Positions 8,131 through 16,907 of a stretch of 64,000 nt of DNA are shown in pieces. The position numbers and the translations under genes were made by a program. Numbering within the stretch: position 1 is the stretch's first letter; each line of letters opens with the position of its first letter. The stretch is from an uncultured Alphaproteobacteria bacterium. GTDB lineage: Bacteria; Pseudomonadota; Alphaproteobacteria; Rs-D84. The notes under the pieces are model-generated. The model worked only from the letters and a program-made list of their open reading frames with translations, did no database searches and was not told where the DNA came from. The DNA is taken from positions 85,165 to 149,164 of the forward strand of contig CAKQNS010000002.1 of assembly GCA_934255455.1 (NCBI GenBank). The letters run 5' to 3'.

Positions 8131-9378
8131 CTAGAACTGGAATATAGCCTGTAATCCGATGTTCATTTCAGTATAATCACTGATTTTCGCATCACCCTGG
8201 TACAGCCATTGATTCAGGTATGTGCCACTGCCCGCCGGATATTCAACGCCATATCCATAATACGAAATGGTTTTGTCATCGGCACTGTCATAAATGGATG
8301 CCTTGCCATACAGATTGATTGCAACCCAATCATTCGGTTGCCACCCGATGGCCGCCTTTAACGACGCCTGGTTGTGCCAATCATAGTTTCCAAATATGGC
8401 TTCAAGATTAAATGTCCAATCCTGGTCCAGAACGGTGAACACGCCCAGGCCACCTTCGACAAATAATGCACTGCTGGTATCTGTTTTATATGCCAGGAAT
8501 ATCCCCGCATCGCGACCATCGGCGGTTTTGCCCATAATGCTGTTGCCGTATGCATCGCCATCAAAATTCATATACCATGCGCGACCCAAACCGTATATTG
8601 TGGATGAACCGATTTTATATCCGCCCTTGATATCCAAAATGAAATCGTTCGATACATCTTTCTGGTGCTGGTAATATGCCGACGCGGTTGCAATCCATTT
8701 GTCGTTATCAACAAAGCGCCATTGCGCGCCCAGGCCGAACATATTCAAACCATTATCATCCATGGAATCGTTCGGCGTTGTCGGATTTGACCAATCAAAT
8801 TTATATTTTGATGAATCATAACGCAACATTCCCAAAACCGCAATACGGTCGGTAATACCATAGCTGAAATCTTCCTTGATTGCGAATTGATCGGTCGTCC
8901 ATTTTGCGTTGGCGTCAGATATACTGGCCCCGGCGGTCGGTGTCAACGCAACTTTGTATGAAGAATTGTTATATGACAAATCGGTTATAGAACCAAATTT
9001 TCCGCCCAACGGTTGAAAGAACGGATGTGCCAAGAAATATTTGCGTTTCAATTCCGTGCGCAGTGTTTCAGACCGTGTTGTACGAACGGTTGTGTTTTTA
9101 TTGGTACGCGCAGCGTCATAATTTTTATACAGCGCGCTGCGGTTTTGCGGTTGGCTGTAATAAATGTTTTTCGCGTCTTTGGTTTCGTAAGTTTTGGTCG
9201 TTGTGCGCGTTTGATATTTATTATAGTTCACATTGGTATTCGTACGCGTACGTGTGGCGGGACGATTGCTGAAATCAATACTGGATGCGGCACGCGCACC
9301 GGTATTCGTCGCGGCAATTGCCGGGACCGACGTCAATGCAGCCATTACACACATAACACCAAACATCTGCTTTTTCAT
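8131..9378 (-). CDS. Outer membrane beta-barrel protein
   Basis: 415 residues from the ATG at 9378, chosen because AGGAGA lies just upstream; an ATG 17 codons earlier would place a non-signal sequence in front. The signal peptide is KKQMFGVMCVMAALTSVPAIAA. A Thr/Asn/Arg-rich linker follows (~20-90), then a domain with many amphipathic strands (FSYGITDRIAVLGMLRYDSS; TIYGLGRAWYMNFDG; AAIGWQPNDWVAINLYGKAS) ending in IFQF. Terminal phenylalanine is typical of BAM substrates. The specific family and cargo are not identifiable. Confidence 0.75.
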   Translation of the reverse strand: MKKQMFGVMCVMAALTSVPAIAATNTGARAASSIDFSNRPATRTRTNTNVNYNKYQTRTTTKTYETKDAKNIYYSQPQNRSALYKNYDAARTNKNTTVRTTRSETLRTELKRKYFLAHPFFQPLGGKFGSITDLSYNNSSYKVALTPTAGASISDANAKWTTDQFAIKEDFSYGITDRIAVLGMLRYDSSKYKFDWSNPTTPNDSMDDNGLNMFGLGAQWRFVDNDKWIATASAYYQHQKDVSNDFILDIKGGYKIGSSTIYGLGRAWYMNFDGDAYGNSIMGKTADGRDAGIFLAYKTDTSSALFVEGGLGVFTVLDQDWTFNLEAIFGNYDWHNQASLKAAIGWQPNDWVAINLYGKASIYDSADDKTISYYGYGVEYPAGSGTYLNQWLYQGDAKISDYTEMNIGLQAIFQF

Positions 9379-9444
9379 ATCAAAAATCTCCTTTATTATC
9401 ATCGCAATTATATCATAAATATCGCCCATAAAAAAGAATAAAAC

Positions 9445-9464
9445 GCGCCAGCAATTGCTGGCGC
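9445..9464 (-). terminator. Intrinsic terminator of ftsK
   Basis: A perfect palindrome of GCGCCAGCAA and TTGCTGGCGC, followed on the minus strand by GTTTTATTCTTTTTT. It lies right after the ftsK stop. Confidence 0.8.
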
Positions 9465-9470
9465 ACCATA

Positions 9471-11726
9471 TTATAAAATATGTCGTTTATTATTGGCGTC
9501 GGGCGGACTGACAATACCCTCTTGTTCCATACGTTCCATAAAACCGGCGGCCTTGTTATATCCGATTTGCAACCGTCGCTGGATATATGAAATAGTCGGT
9601 TTTTTGTCGCGCAAAACGCATTCTTTGGCCTGGGAATACAGGTCGGCATCTTTGTTGCCTGCTGGCGCGCCCATACCCGGCGTCGTCGCCGCGCCACCAT
9701 CAACATCGCCATCATCGGTAATACCGGCAACATATTCCGGCTCGCACTGTGCGCGCAAGAAATCACCAATACGGGTCAATTCTTCGTCCGATATAAACGC
9801 GCCATGGATACGCACCGGCGGACGACCGGCCTCGCTGAACAACATATCACCACACGCCAACAATGTTTCTGCGCCCTTTTCGCCCAATGTTGTCATAGAG
9901 TCAATTACACTGCGCGCCTGGAACGACACACGCGTTGGGAAATTCGCCTTGATAACGCCGGTAATGGTCGTTGCGTCTGGACGCTGGGTCGCCATAACCA
10001 GGTGGATGCCCGCCGCACGCGCCTTTTGCGCGATACGCTGGACGCATGCCTCGACATCCTTGCGCGCCAAACTCATCAGATCGGCGACCTCGTCAATAAC
10101 TATGACGATGTATGGCATATCGGACAGGTCAACCTCTTGCGTTTCAAACAGCAATTCGCCCGTTTCTTCGTCCGTGCCAACGGCAACCCGGCGCGTAATT
10201 TTTTCGCCCGCCGCACGTTTGGCCGACACAATTTCATTATAACTTTCAATATTGCGCGCATTGACCAATTGCAGTTGCTTGTACCGCTCTTCCATTTCAC
10301 GAACGGCCCATTTCAATGCATTGACCGCCGCGTTCGGGTCCAGTTTTACAATCGGTGTTATTAAATGTGGGATGTCATCCCAGAACCCAAAATCAACACC
10401 CTTGGGGTCAATAATCATCAATTTGCATTTGTCCGGTGTAAAGTGATAAACGATTGATGTAATAATGGACTGCACGAATACAGATTTACCAGACCCCGTG
10501 CGCCCCGCAATCAGCATGTGTGGCATTTTGGCTAAATCGAAATACATATAATTACCACCAATATCCACGCCCAACGCCAACGGGATTTTATATTTAGATG
10601 TTTGGAATGTTTCACTGGCCACCAGACCGCGAAACCGCACAGTCTGGCGTTTCAAATTCACCATTTCAACGCCAATCAGTGGCGTACCAGGAATTTGCGC
10701 AATACGAATGTTTTCGGTCGCCATGGCGCGCGTCATGTCCTTGACCGTTTTGCTGACATCGGCCCAACGCGTACCACTTTCCGGCATCAATTCATACAGT
10801 GTCACAATCGGTCCGGGGCGAATACCGACAACCTTGCCGTGCACATTATATTCGGCAAAGTGTTCCTCCATTGCGGCGGCATTGCGTTTTAATTCGGGCG
10901 TCACAACATTTTTACCAAAATTAGAATCCTGCAAGAAATTTGGTGTTGGCAATTCATATTCTGTCGCATCGTCGCGATTTGTTGCGCGACGCGTCGCGGT
11001 GCGCGTTGCCGCGCGCGCGGCCCGGCGGCGGGTCCGCGTTGGCGCCGCATCGCCGTCATCATCTGCGGGGGCCTGTGGTGGCGCATCATCTGTGGCGGCA
11101 TCGTCATCCGCATCATCCACATCATCGGCCGCCATCGGGCGCACCAAATGGAACACCGACAACACCCAACGCACCGCGCGATAAATTGTCACAATTGCAC
11201 TGCGAACCTGGGCCCAGCGAATGTGCAGTATAGACGCTGCAAACCACAGAAAACCAACCAAGCAAAATATGCCAACAATTATGCCCCACTGGCCCATAAT
11301 GGCACCAACATCGCCCGCGACAATCGCACCGCACATTCCACCAAATGTGGCGCGCGGCACCATTAAACCAAAGCCCGCGACACCAAAACACACGGTTATA
11401 AAAATGCGCAATAAATTATATTCCGGTGCAACATCATCGGTCCAACCGAACATTGCGCATACCCCCGCGCGCACAATACACAGCAACACAAACAACGCCG
11501 GTACAAACCCAATGCCATATTCCAAAAACGCCACAACATTTCCCATTATGGTTTGCGCACCAAATGTACTGGCCGCGGCAAAACCATCCAGATATGGATT
11601 CAAAAATATCATTGCGCATATTGCCCATACGCCCAATGCAACGGCCGCCCCGCCCGCGACGCGGCGCGTGATATTTTTCAACGCATCAGAAACACGTTGT
11701 GGTAAAAAATTAGATTTTCCATCCAT
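9471..11726 (-). CDS. ftsK: DNA translocase FtsK
   Basis: 751 residues. The N-terminus has about four or five membrane segments, followed by a charged Asp/Ala/Thr-rich linker (about 185-245). The motor has Walker A GRTGSGKSVFVQSI and Walker B YIVIVIDEVADLM. The gamma winged-helix end contains KPTISYIQRRLQIGYNKAA, which in known FtsK binds KOPS and XerD. It pumps chromosome ends at the division septum. The ATG at 11726 is preferred; a GTG at 11786 would lie inside the terminator of the gene upstream. A TAAAAT box ends 7 bases before the ATG and no ribosome site is visible, so the message may be leaderless. Confidence 0.96.
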   Translation of the reverse strand: MDGKSNFLPQRVSDALKNITRRVAGGAAVALGVWAICAMIFLNPYLDGFAAASTFGAQTIMGNVVAFLEYGIGFVPALFVLLCIVRAGVCAMFGWTDDVAPEYNLLRIFITVCFGVAGFGLMVPRATFGGMCGAIVAGDVGAIMGQWGIIVGIFCLVGFLWFAASILHIRWAQVRSAIVTIYRAVRWVLSVFHLVRPMAADDVDDADDDAATDDAPPQAPADDDGDAAPTRTRRRAARAATRTATRRATNRDDATEYELPTPNFLQDSNFGKNVVTPELKRNAAAMEEHFAEYNVHGKVVGIRPGPIVTLYELMPESGTRWADVSKTVKDMTRAMATENIRIAQIPGTPLIGVEMVNLKRQTVRFRGLVASETFQTSKYKIPLALGVDIGGNYMYFDLAKMPHMLIAGRTGSGKSVFVQSIITSIVYHFTPDKCKLMIIDPKGVDFGFWDDIPHLITPIVKLDPNAAVNALKWAVREMEERYKQLQLVNARNIESYNEIVSAKRAAGEKITRRVAVGTDEETGELLFETQEVDLSDMPYIVIVIDEVADLMSLARKDVEACVQRIAQKARAAGIHLVMATQRPDATTITGVIKANFPTRVSFQARSVIDSMTTLGEKGAETLLACGDMLFSEAGRPPVRIHGAFISDEELTRIGDFLRAQCEPEYVAGITDDGDVDGGAATTPGMGAPAGNKDADLYSQAKECVLRDKKPTISYIQRRLQIGYNKAAGFMERMEQEGIVSPPDANNKRHIL

Positions 11727-11733
11727 ACGCGGT

Positions 11734-11739
11734 ATTTTA
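11734..11739 (-). promoter_or_regulatory. -10 box directly before ftsK
   Basis: TAAAAT on the minus strand, 7 bases before the ftsK ATG. The -35 region is poor (TATAAC at 17-base spacing). Its distance would put the transcription start at or next to the ATG. Confidence 0.4.
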
Positions 11740-11774
11740 TCACAAAAAAGAAAAAAGTTATAGCGATTTGGTCT

Positions 11775-11805
11775 AAAAAAACGCACACCAGAATTTTCCA
11801 GTGCG
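11775..11805 (-). terminator. Intrinsic terminator of the yajC-secDF-PAP2 operon
   Basis: CGCAC and GTGCG, with partially paired inner bases, are followed by seven T on the minus strand, 8 bases after the PAP2 gene. Confidence 0.7.
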
Positions 11806-11813
11806 CGATTGAT

Positions 11814-12506
11814 TTATTTCAATACCGAATTTCGTTTTATCCAATATTTTACAAAATCGGCCACAACCATACCGATAAACGCCCCAAATATAACATCGGT
11901 CGGCCAATGTGCCCCAATCGCCACACGCGACGCCCCAATAATTATTGCCAATGTCCATGTGAATGGCTTTATGCGCGGCGCCAACATTCCCAACATAACC
12001 AGCCCTGCAAATGTCGCAACCGTATGTCCCGATGGCATTGAATTAAACGCCCATTCATTTGACATTGGGAAAAATCCGGTCATATCCAGTGCCTCGAAAA
12101 ATATGGGACGGGCACGGCCGATAATAATCTTTAACGCCTTGGCAATAACAGATGCCGACAATACCGAACAGAACACGAAAAACGCATAACTTTTTTTAAT
12201 TTTTGCAAAAAAATCAGTAAAAAATAATCGAAAGTCAAACTGATTTCTGTCATTTCGGAAACTTATGCCTGATTGTGCGACCTTTTTCCCATAAAAAGCG
12301 CACATCAAAACGAACGATGCAATTATCCACATTTTTGCATCAAACGCAACATCAAACAGCCCCCACAATTTGCAATTAAACCGCCGCATAAGCAAAAACA
12401 GCGGCTTATCAAACCACATGATTCCAGTTGCAACAATCACGGCGACAACACCGGTACCCCACGCCAACCATTTCCATTTTAATTTATTATCTGGTGTTAA
12501 AAACAT
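11814..12506 (-). CDS. PAP2-family phosphatase, integral membrane
   Basis: 230 residues with about five or six membrane segments. All three signature motifs of the lipid phosphatase/phosphotransferase family are present: K-x6-RP (KIIIGRARP), PSGH (SMPSGHTVATFAGL) and SR-x5-H-x3-D (SRVAIGAHWPTD). Substrates in this family include lipid A 1-phosphate, phosphatidylglycerophosphate and undecaprenyl pyrophosphate; which one cannot be told here. GGGGGCGGA lies upstream of the ATG. It is the last gene of the yajC-secD-secF-S41-like run, 18 bases after the S41-like gene. Confidence 0.88.
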   Translation of the reverse strand: MFLTPDNKLKWKWLAWGTGVVAVIVATGIMWFDKPLFLLMRRFNCKLWGLFDVAFDAKMWIIASFVLMCAFYGKKVAQSGISFRNDRNQFDFRLFFTDFFAKIKKSYAFFVFCSVLSASVIAKALKIIIGRARPIFFEALDMTGFFPMSNEWAFNSMPSGHTVATFAGLVMLGMLAPRIKPFTWTLAIIIGASRVAIGAHWPTDVIFGAFIGMVVADFVKYWIKRNSVLK

Positions 12507-12524
12507 TTATCCGCCCCCGTGGTG

Positions 12525-14039
12525 TTATTCCACTATCAATTTATTGTAAACCTGTTTATCGGTCAAAATTTTTGCCGACACCGCCGCGGCCAACGCGTCC
12601 TCGTCGGTGCCATTGGTAATTGTTGGGCATCCTGCCCGAACCGCCGCCGCATCAACATTTGGCTCGTTGTTAAAATCGCGCGCGTTAAAATCGTTGTTTA
12701 TTACATTCAAGAAAAACGCATCTTGCTGGGCACTGCTGCGAATATTAGACAGACATACAATCGGGAACACGCCACGGCCATCAATATTGCGCCCTGTTCC
12801 ACTTTTAATAGATTTATTTAATAATTCCAATGCGCCGCCATCCGACAAATCAAGTCGCGTTGCAATACGTGCACGCCCCGCGGTTGGCGTTCCAACCAAT
12901 ACACCACGTTCATATTCATAGAATGCGGCGGCCAGTGCCTCGGCTGTGCCACGCGTTTGATCCGACACCAACACAACAACAGGCGCATTCGTCACCGCGT
13001 CACCACCCGGGACGACCTCGACCTGGTCGGCGGCGGTTTGAACAATTCGCATTACCGGACGTGCCCCAATGAACAGCCCCGCCAACTTTGCCGCCGCACG
13101 TTCATCATCACCCGTGGCCGCGCGCAAATCCAAAATAATTCCGCCCAGGTTCGTATATGTTGCCAATGCCTCGTTCACTATTGATGCGGCATTATCCGAC
13201 ACATTGTGTACAACAATTTCCAACACATCGCCGGCATCGGTCACCGGTGATGCGCGATGAACAACATCGGCATCCGCCAACACAACCGTTGCACGACGCA
13301 ACACAACATCACGCGCGCCCGATGGCGTCAATAATTTCATTTTTAACGTGCCCGAATTAAACCCGGCAAAATCAGAATCCAATTCGCCATCGGAAATTTC
13401 CGAAATATCACGGCCATTTATTTCGGATATTAAATCGCCATCACTGATGCCGGCCGCATCTGCGGGCGAACCCTTGAACACGCCATTCACGCGCCATGCG
13501 CCACGCGAATCACGATACCCATTTAATCCAACACTTGTCAATATACGACCATCTTCATTTATTTCGGCCGCACGAGAATAAATATACCGACCATTTTCAT
13601 CAATACCATGCATCAATCCATCAACCACTATTTGATATACAGTTGATTGCGATGCCGCACGCAGTGACGCATCGTATGCACGCAATTTCAAAACCAATGC
13701 TGTTGTGATTTCACCAAACGCGTTCCAATCATTTTCCGCGGGCCGCGGATAGTTTGCAATAATTTCGTCGTCCCATACCAAAACAACGCGTTGATCGGTC
13801 GCCGCAATATGCGCACGCGAATTCAAATTTTCCAAACTTTCAATCGCAACATTTATATTTTTACCAGCCCACTTTACACTGTCCAATTTTTCATAAATGT
13901 CGGCAAATGTTTTGGACATATCAAAAACAGACAATCCGTCCTGAACCGGCTCATCATCAAAAAACAGGCTGTCCGCCGCATACCCAGGCACCATCACCAG
14001 GCTGAAACACAACATTAAAATTATTTGTTTTAATCTCAT
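12525..14039 (-). CDS. S41 (C-terminal processing) peptidase homologue, catalytically dead by sequence
   Basis: 504 residues with a signal peptide ending near GYAA. A helical region is followed by a PDZ-like domain (~170-245, with VNGVFKGSPADAAGISDGDL) and an S41 core. In active enzymes the core reads xSASASEI...TFGKG with Ser, then Lys 25 residues later, then Gln 4 after that. Here the matching segment is VLVSDQTRGTAEALAAAF (Gly364), then GTPTAGRARIA (Arg389, Ala393). The Gly/Arg pair keeps the 25-residue spacing exactly, so the alignment is firm and all three catalytic residues are replaced. It was probably kept as a periplasmic binding or scaffold protein (inference). GGGGGG lies upstream of the ATG; it sits 29 bases after secF. 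Confidence 0.8.
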   Translation of the reverse strand: MRLKQIILMLCFSLVMVPGYAADSLFFDDEPVQDGLSVFDMSKTFADIYEKLDSVKWAGKNINVAIESLENLNSRAHIAATDQRVVLVWDDEIIANYPRPAENDWNAFGEITTALVLKLRAYDASLRAASQSTVYQIVVDGLMHGIDENGRYIYSRAAEINEDGRILTSVGLNGYRDSRGAWRVNGVFKGSPADAAGISDGDLISEINGRDISEISDGELDSDFAGFNSGTLKMKLLTPSGARDVVLRRATVVLADADVVHRASPVTDAGDVLEIVVHNVSDNAASIVNEALATYTNLGGIILDLRAATGDDERAAAKLAGLFIGARPVMRIVQTAADQVEVVPGGDAVTNAPVVVLVSDQTRGTAEALAAAFYEYERGVLVGTPTAGRARIATRLDLSDGGALELLNKSIKSGTGRNIDGRGVFPIVCLSNIRSSAQQDAFFLNVINNDFNARDFNNEPNVDAAAVRAGCPTITNGTDEDALAAAVSAKILTDKQVYNKLIVE

Positions 14040-14068
14040 ACCTATCCCCCCTGGTGATGGTTAATATA

Positions 14069-14932
14069 TCAATACTTCGTGTCACGCAAATTAAAGTGAT
14101 ACAAAATAACATTAGAAATATAAATACTGGTCAATGTACCCATCACGACCGAGAATGTCATTGCAATCGCAAATTCTTGCAACATCACCCCGCCCCAGAA
14201 ATACAAACCGACCATTGCCAATATTGTCGACAAACTGGTCATAATTGTACGATGCAACATTTCATTGACCGACAAATCAATCAGTTCTGTCATTGGCATC
14301 TTGTGATATTTTTTGATGTTTTCATCAATACGGTCATAATTTACAACCTTGTCATTGATGGAATAACCAATACCCATCAAAATAACCGCGATGGACGTCT
14401 GGTTAAATTCCAGACCAGTCACGGAAAAGAATCCAAACATCAAAATAAAGTCCAAAACCAGCGATACAAATGAACCAACCGCATACCCACCGCGATAGCG
14501 AATCCAGATGTACACACTCATCAACACAAACGATACCAGAATCGCCAAAATACCACCGCGAACCAATTCGCCACCGATTTTTGGTCCAACGATTTGAACC
14601 TGTGAATATTGTACCTTGTCGCCCAGAATCTGTTTAATTTCGGCAACACGCGTATTTTGTTGTGCATCAGTTGCCCCCTTGGGCAGGCCAACGCGAATCA
14701 AGATGGAATCATTGTCCACAGATTGCAATTCTGGACTGAACGCAGACAGGTCACTGCGCATCTTGTCAATCGTATAGTTGGCTTCGATGGGTTTTACCTC
14801 CATCGAAATACCACCAGCAAAGTCAATGCCGTAATTCAACCCATGTGTCAACAACGACACAATTGACAATGCAACCAAAATCCCAGAAACCCAGTACGAC
14901 AGTTTCCGATATTTCATAAAATGGAATTTCAT
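14069..14932 (-). CDS. secF: Protein translocase subunit SecF
   Basis: 287 residues, six membrane segments. The first is followed by the GLNYGIDFAGGISMEV motif of the periplasmic domain; the C-terminal membrane domain has VILMGIGYSINDKVVNYDRI, close to the consensus GYSINDTVVVFDR, and NEMLHRTIMTSLSTILA. It works with SecD and YajC to complete protein export using the proton gradient. The ATG at 14932 is chosen over one 12 codons earlier because AAGGG lies 8 bases upstream of it. It begins 13 bases after the secD stop. Confidence 0.95.
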   Translation of the reverse strand: MKFHFMKYRKLSYWVSGILVALSIVSLLTHGLNYGIDFAGGISMEVKPIEANYTIDKMRSDLSAFSPELQSVDNDSILIRVGLPKGATDAQQNTRVAEIKQILGDKVQYSQVQIVGPKIGGELVRGGILAILVSFVLMSVYIWIRYRGGYAVGSFVSLVLDFILMFGFFSVTGLEFNQTSIAVILMGIGYSINDKVVNYDRIDENIKKYHKMPMTELIDLSVNEMLHRTIMTSLSTILAMVGLYFWGGVMLQEFAIAMTFSVVMGTLTSIYISNVILYHFNLRDTKY

Positions 14933-14945
14933 AACATAACCCTTT

Positions 14946-16505
14946 TTATTTATTTTTAATGTAACCAATCTTTTTATTTTTGCCGTTCATATACCAGTCA
15001 ATCAACACACGCGACAACATCAGGCATGTGAACAGTGTAGTAATAACACCAATCGACAATGTGACCGCAAACCCGCGAATTGGGCCCGCACCAAACTGGA
15101 ACAAAATCAAACTGCAAATCAGGTTCGTCAGGTTACCGTCCATAACGGTCTTGATCGAACGCGTAAAGCCCAAATCAACTGCGCGCAGTGTTGGGACGCC
15201 TTCGCGAACCTCGTCACGAATACGTTCAAACGGCAGAATATTTGCGTCAACCGCCATACCCAGCGTTAACACAATACCCGCAATCCCCGGCAACGTCAGC
15301 GTCGCACCCAAGAATGCAGATATACCAATAATCATGGCCAAATTCACCATCAAAACAATGTCCGCTATTAACCCAAACGTACGATACGCAACCAGCATAA
15401 ACAGAATTACGAACAATACACCAACCGCCGACCCAACGCGCCCTGCCTCAATCGCATCTGCGCCCAGACCCGCACCAACCGTGCGTTCTTCGATAACCTG
15501 TAATGGTGCCGGCAATGCGCCCGACCGCAACAGAACAGCCAAATCTTTGGCCCCCTGTAATGTGAACCCGCCAGAAATCTGGCCACGCCCGCCTGGGATT
15601 GGTTCACGAATTGTTGGGGCAGACAAAACCTTGCCATCTAAAACAATCGCGAAACGTTCGTTGACGTGTTCTGTGGTCAGACGCGCAAACTTGCGTGCAC
15701 CAGTTGCATCAAACGCCGTTGTCACAACAGGCATATTGTTTTGGTCAAAATCGGCCTGTGAATCTTTTAATGATTCACCCGACACCTCAACCCTGGTATA
15801 GACCGGAATCAATTGCTGTGGTGCATCAATCAACGGCAAAAATTGTGTGCCATTGGGCGCACGACCAGACGCTATTTGTTCGGCCGATACACTTTCATTT
15901 ACCAAATGGAATGTCATTTTTGCGGTTTGACCAATCAATTCTTTGATATGTTCCGGATTGTCAACGCCCGGTAATTGAATCAAGATATATTTGCCGCCCT
16001 GGGATTGAATTGACGGTTCTTTGGTCCCCAGCGCATCAATACGACGACGTACAATTTCAATACTGCGCGCCAACGCATCTTGAACCATTTCATTTTTCTG
16101 TTTTTCAGAATACGCCAATGTTATTGTGCGACCCGACGATGAAATATCAACCGATGTCCCCAGTACGTTTTTCAACCGGCCCTTGGCACGCGAAACATCT
16201 GCATCATCGCGAACAATCAACGATACAATACCGTCATTATTACGCAAATTTGAAAAACGAATGACACCCTTGTCGCGGTCAATCAACGCGGCGCGCGCTT
16301 CGTCATACAGTTGTGCTGCTTTTTCTTGGAACATGGTGTTTGTGTCCACTTCCAATAATAACTGTGCGCCGCCTTTCAAATCCAAACCCAATGGAATTGG
16401 ACGCGCCCATGACGGGAAATACGGCGCCAATGTCGGCGACATTGTCGGCACGGCCAACAGCACGCAAAACACCGCAGTAAATATGATTGCCAATTTTTTC
16501 AACAT
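14946..16505 (-). CDS. secD: Protein translocase subunit SecD
   Basis: 519 residues. The N-terminal membrane segment is followed by LGLDLKGGAQLLLEVD, the P1 periplasmic domain with RRRIDALGTKEPSIQSQG, and five C-terminal membrane segments containing LTLGMAVDANILPFERIRDE. Start: the ATG at 16505 is preferred over an in-frame GTG two codons before, because AGGGTG lies about 7 bases upstream of the ATG. It is cotranscribed with yajC (12-base gap) and secF, the standard arrangement. Confidence 0.96.
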   Translation of the reverse strand: MLKKLAIIFTAVFCVLLAVPTMSPTLAPYFPSWARPIPLGLDLKGGAQLLLEVDTNTMFQEKAAQLYDEARAALIDRDKGVIRFSNLRNNDGIVSLIVRDDADVSRAKGRLKNVLGTSVDISSSGRTITLAYSEKQKNEMVQDALARSIEIVRRRIDALGTKEPSIQSQGGKYILIQLPGVDNPEHIKELIGQTAKMTFHLVNESVSAEQIASGRAPNGTQFLPLIDAPQQLIPVYTRVEVSGESLKDSQADFDQNNMPVVTTAFDATGARKFARLTTEHVNERFAIVLDGKVLSAPTIREPIPGGRGQISGGFTLQGAKDLAVLLRSGALPAPLQVIEERTVGAGLGADAIEAGRVGSAVGVLFVILFMLVAYRTFGLIADIVLMVNLAMIIGISAFLGATLTLPGIAGIVLTLGMAVDANILPFERIRDEVREGVPTLRAVDLGFTRSIKTVMDGNLTNLICSLILFQFGAGPIRGFAVTLSIGVITTLFTCLMLSRVLIDWYMNGKNKKIGYIKNK

Positions 16506-16516
16506 TTCCACACCCT

Positions 16517-16816
16517 TTATTCAACACTTGCAACGGCGTTTTTGTTTACTTCTATAACAACGCCCTTGGCCACTTCCATTTCAATGGTTTTGTCATTTAT
16601 TTTTTTAATTTTACCGTAAATTCCGGCCGCCATCACACGATTGCCAACCTTTAACGAATCCAACATTTTCTGATATTCTGCCATTCTGCGCTTATTAGGA
16701 CGCACCATAAATATGTATATGATTGCAAATATCACAATGCAGTACAACAACATTCCAAACCAATCGCCATTTGGCGCCGGCGTGGTGTTTGCAACAACTA
16801 CGGCTGTTTCTTCCAT
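16517..16816 (-). CDS. yajC: Preprotein translocase subunit YajC
   Basis: 99 residues with a single membrane helix (LLYCIVIFAIIYIFMVRP) followed by NKRRMAEYQKMLDSLKVGNRV and GIYGKI, the YajC signature. It associates with SecDF and YidC. GGAGAAAATAAT precedes the ATG. It is the first gene of the yajC-secD-secF operon. Confidence 0.93.
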   Translation of the reverse strand: MEETAVVVANTTPAPNGDWFGMLLYCIVIFAIIYIFMVRPNKRRMAEYQKMLDSLKVGNRVMAAGIYGKIKKINDKTIEMEVAKGVVIEVNKNAVASVE

Positions 16817-16907
16817 ATTATTTTCTCCTTGGTGTTTATTATGGTTGCCAGAATAGTAAAAAAAAACGCCAGTGTCCAGGCAAAAAACAATGAATTCAAC
16901 CCGTTAT

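Noticed and set aside
14980..15801. Plus-strand ORF of 273 residues opposite secD
   Set aside because: It is antisense to the conserved SecD coding region and low in plausible motifs. The SecD frame explains the sequence.
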